DNA from: an uncultured Pseudomonadota bacterium
Lineage (GTDB): Bacteria; Myxococcota_A; UBA796; JAFGLY01
Assembly: GCA_937912125.1 (NCBI GenBank)
Contig: CALDOK010000437.1
Location: 1-36,531, forward strand
Direction of reading: 5' to 3'
Length of the DNA: 36,531 nucleotides
The position numbers were made by a program, and so were the translations under genes. The notes under the pieces are model-generated. The model was not told the origin of the DNA. It saw only the letters and a list, made by a program, of their open reading frames with translations, and made no database searches. Within the stretch, counting starts at the first letter, position 1; each line of letters starts with the position of its first letter. Of this stretch, positions 36,143 through 36,531 are shown piece by piece.

Positions 36143-36531
36143 CTATCGCCGCCCCGTGCCGTCCCGGTGTTGCTGGCCAAGCTCGGTGACCCCATCCAGC
36201 AGCGCATCATCCAACACCGGCCCTTCGACACAGCAGCGCACCCCCGTTCCATCCATGCAGCACTGGCCGCAGATGCCCAGGCCGCACTTCATGTAGCGCT
36301 CCATGGACAGCAGCACGGGGAGCTCGAGCTCCGCCGCCAGCCGGCGCACACCCAGGAGCATCACCTCGGGCCCGCAGGCGCACAGGGTGGTGTCGGCGGT
36401 CATGGGCAGGTCGCGCAGCAGGTCGGTGACGAAGCCGTGGTGGCCCATGGACCCATCATCGGTGGCGAAGAGGGCGCCCAGGCGCTCGAAGTCGTCGATG
36501 AAGACGTGCTCGTCCATGGTGCGGGCGCCCA
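36143..36531 (-). CDS. pyrK: Dihydroorotate dehydrogenase electron-transfer subunit PyrK, C-terminal part
   Basis: The 3' end of a PyrK-like iron-sulfur flavoprotein; the 5' part lies beyond the right edge. Visible are GARTMDEHVFIDDFE, ATDDGSMGHHGFVTDLL and CGPEVML of the FAD/NAD-binding reductase fold, then the [2Fe-2S] cluster motif CGLGICGQCCMDGTGVRCCVEGPV with the four Cys ligands. PyrK moves electrons from the PyrD1B dihydroorotate dehydrogenase to NAD in pyrimidine synthesis. Similar subunits occur in other reductases, but the order and spacing fit PyrK well. The stop is TAG at 36143-36145. Confidence 0.88.
   Translation of the reverse strand, partial: GARTMDEHVFIDDFERLGALFATDDGSMGHHGFVTDLLRDLPMTADTTLCACGPEVMLLGVRRLAAELELPVLLSMERYMKCGLGICGQCCMDGTGVRCCVEGPVLDDALLDGVTELGQQHRDGTGRR

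Overview
The window is about 70% G+C and very densely coded, with gene ends that overlap or nearly touch and no gene-free stretch longer than about 250 bases. It holds Ser/Thr kinases and a pseudokinase, several MopE-type Asp/Cys-rich metal-binding proteins, many lipoproteins, a Cys-containing C-terminal sorting tail of the MYXO-CTERM type and a CPBP-family membrane protease. Together these suggest a chromosomal segment of a member of the Myxococcota (the former deltaproteobacterial myxobacteria and relatives). I saw no tRNA, rRNA, CRISPR array, insertion sequence or phage gene.

Layout. (1) 1-4780, minus strand: a lipoprotein, a FabZ-like hot-dog dehydratase, a ketosynthase, a second ketosynthase-like protein without catalytic residues, and a Ser/Thr kinase that runs off the left edge. 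This is a small fatty-acid/polyketide-type operon. (2) 5032-8003, plus strand: an FGE-sulfatase-domain protein, a lipoprotein with an alpha/beta-hydrolase fold whose nucleophile is Gly, and a MopE/fibrinogen-like gene split by an in-frame TGA. (3) 8037-11565: a membrane GT2 glycosyltransferase, an anchored unknown protein and a GH3-family acyl-adenylating enzyme. (4) 11670-15582, plus strand: a tail-anchored pseudokinase, an M17 leucyl aminopeptidase and a PqqD-like protein, followed by a convergent intergenic region rich in inverted repeats. (5) 15771-18685, minus strand: a Deg-type serine protease and its tandem paralogue, which has lost all three catalytic residues. (6) 18792-26271, minus strand: a probable operon of a sodium/solute symporter, PHA synthase, an EF-hand-like lipoprotein, an alpha/beta-hydrolase lipoprotein, an outer-membrane barrel and a second EF-hand-like lipoprotein. 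(7) 26416-28233, plus strand: a large MopE-repeat/beta-helix lipoprotein. (8) 28237-31014, minus strand: a MopE-motif secreted protein, an ECF sigma factor and a FecR-domain protein. (9) 31068-34570: phasin, MYXO-CTERM-type hydrolase and acetoacetyl-CoA-reductase-like SDR on the minus strand, divergent from PhaR. (10) 34580-36531: a CPBP protease, a small membrane protein, a 63-aa MopE-motif lipoprotein and the C-terminal end of PyrK.

How the genes fit together. The main theme is polyhydroxyalkanoate (PHA) storage: symporter, PhaC, PhaB-like reductase, phasin and PhaR. I find a shared 14-bp element (GTTGC, four bases, CAGCA) in the promoter region of the symporter-phaC operon and, with mismatches, between the divergent phasin operon and phaR. 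I infer it is the PhaR operator. The same operons carry envelope proteins of unknown function, so this PHA regulon appears to include an uncharacterised cell-surface module.
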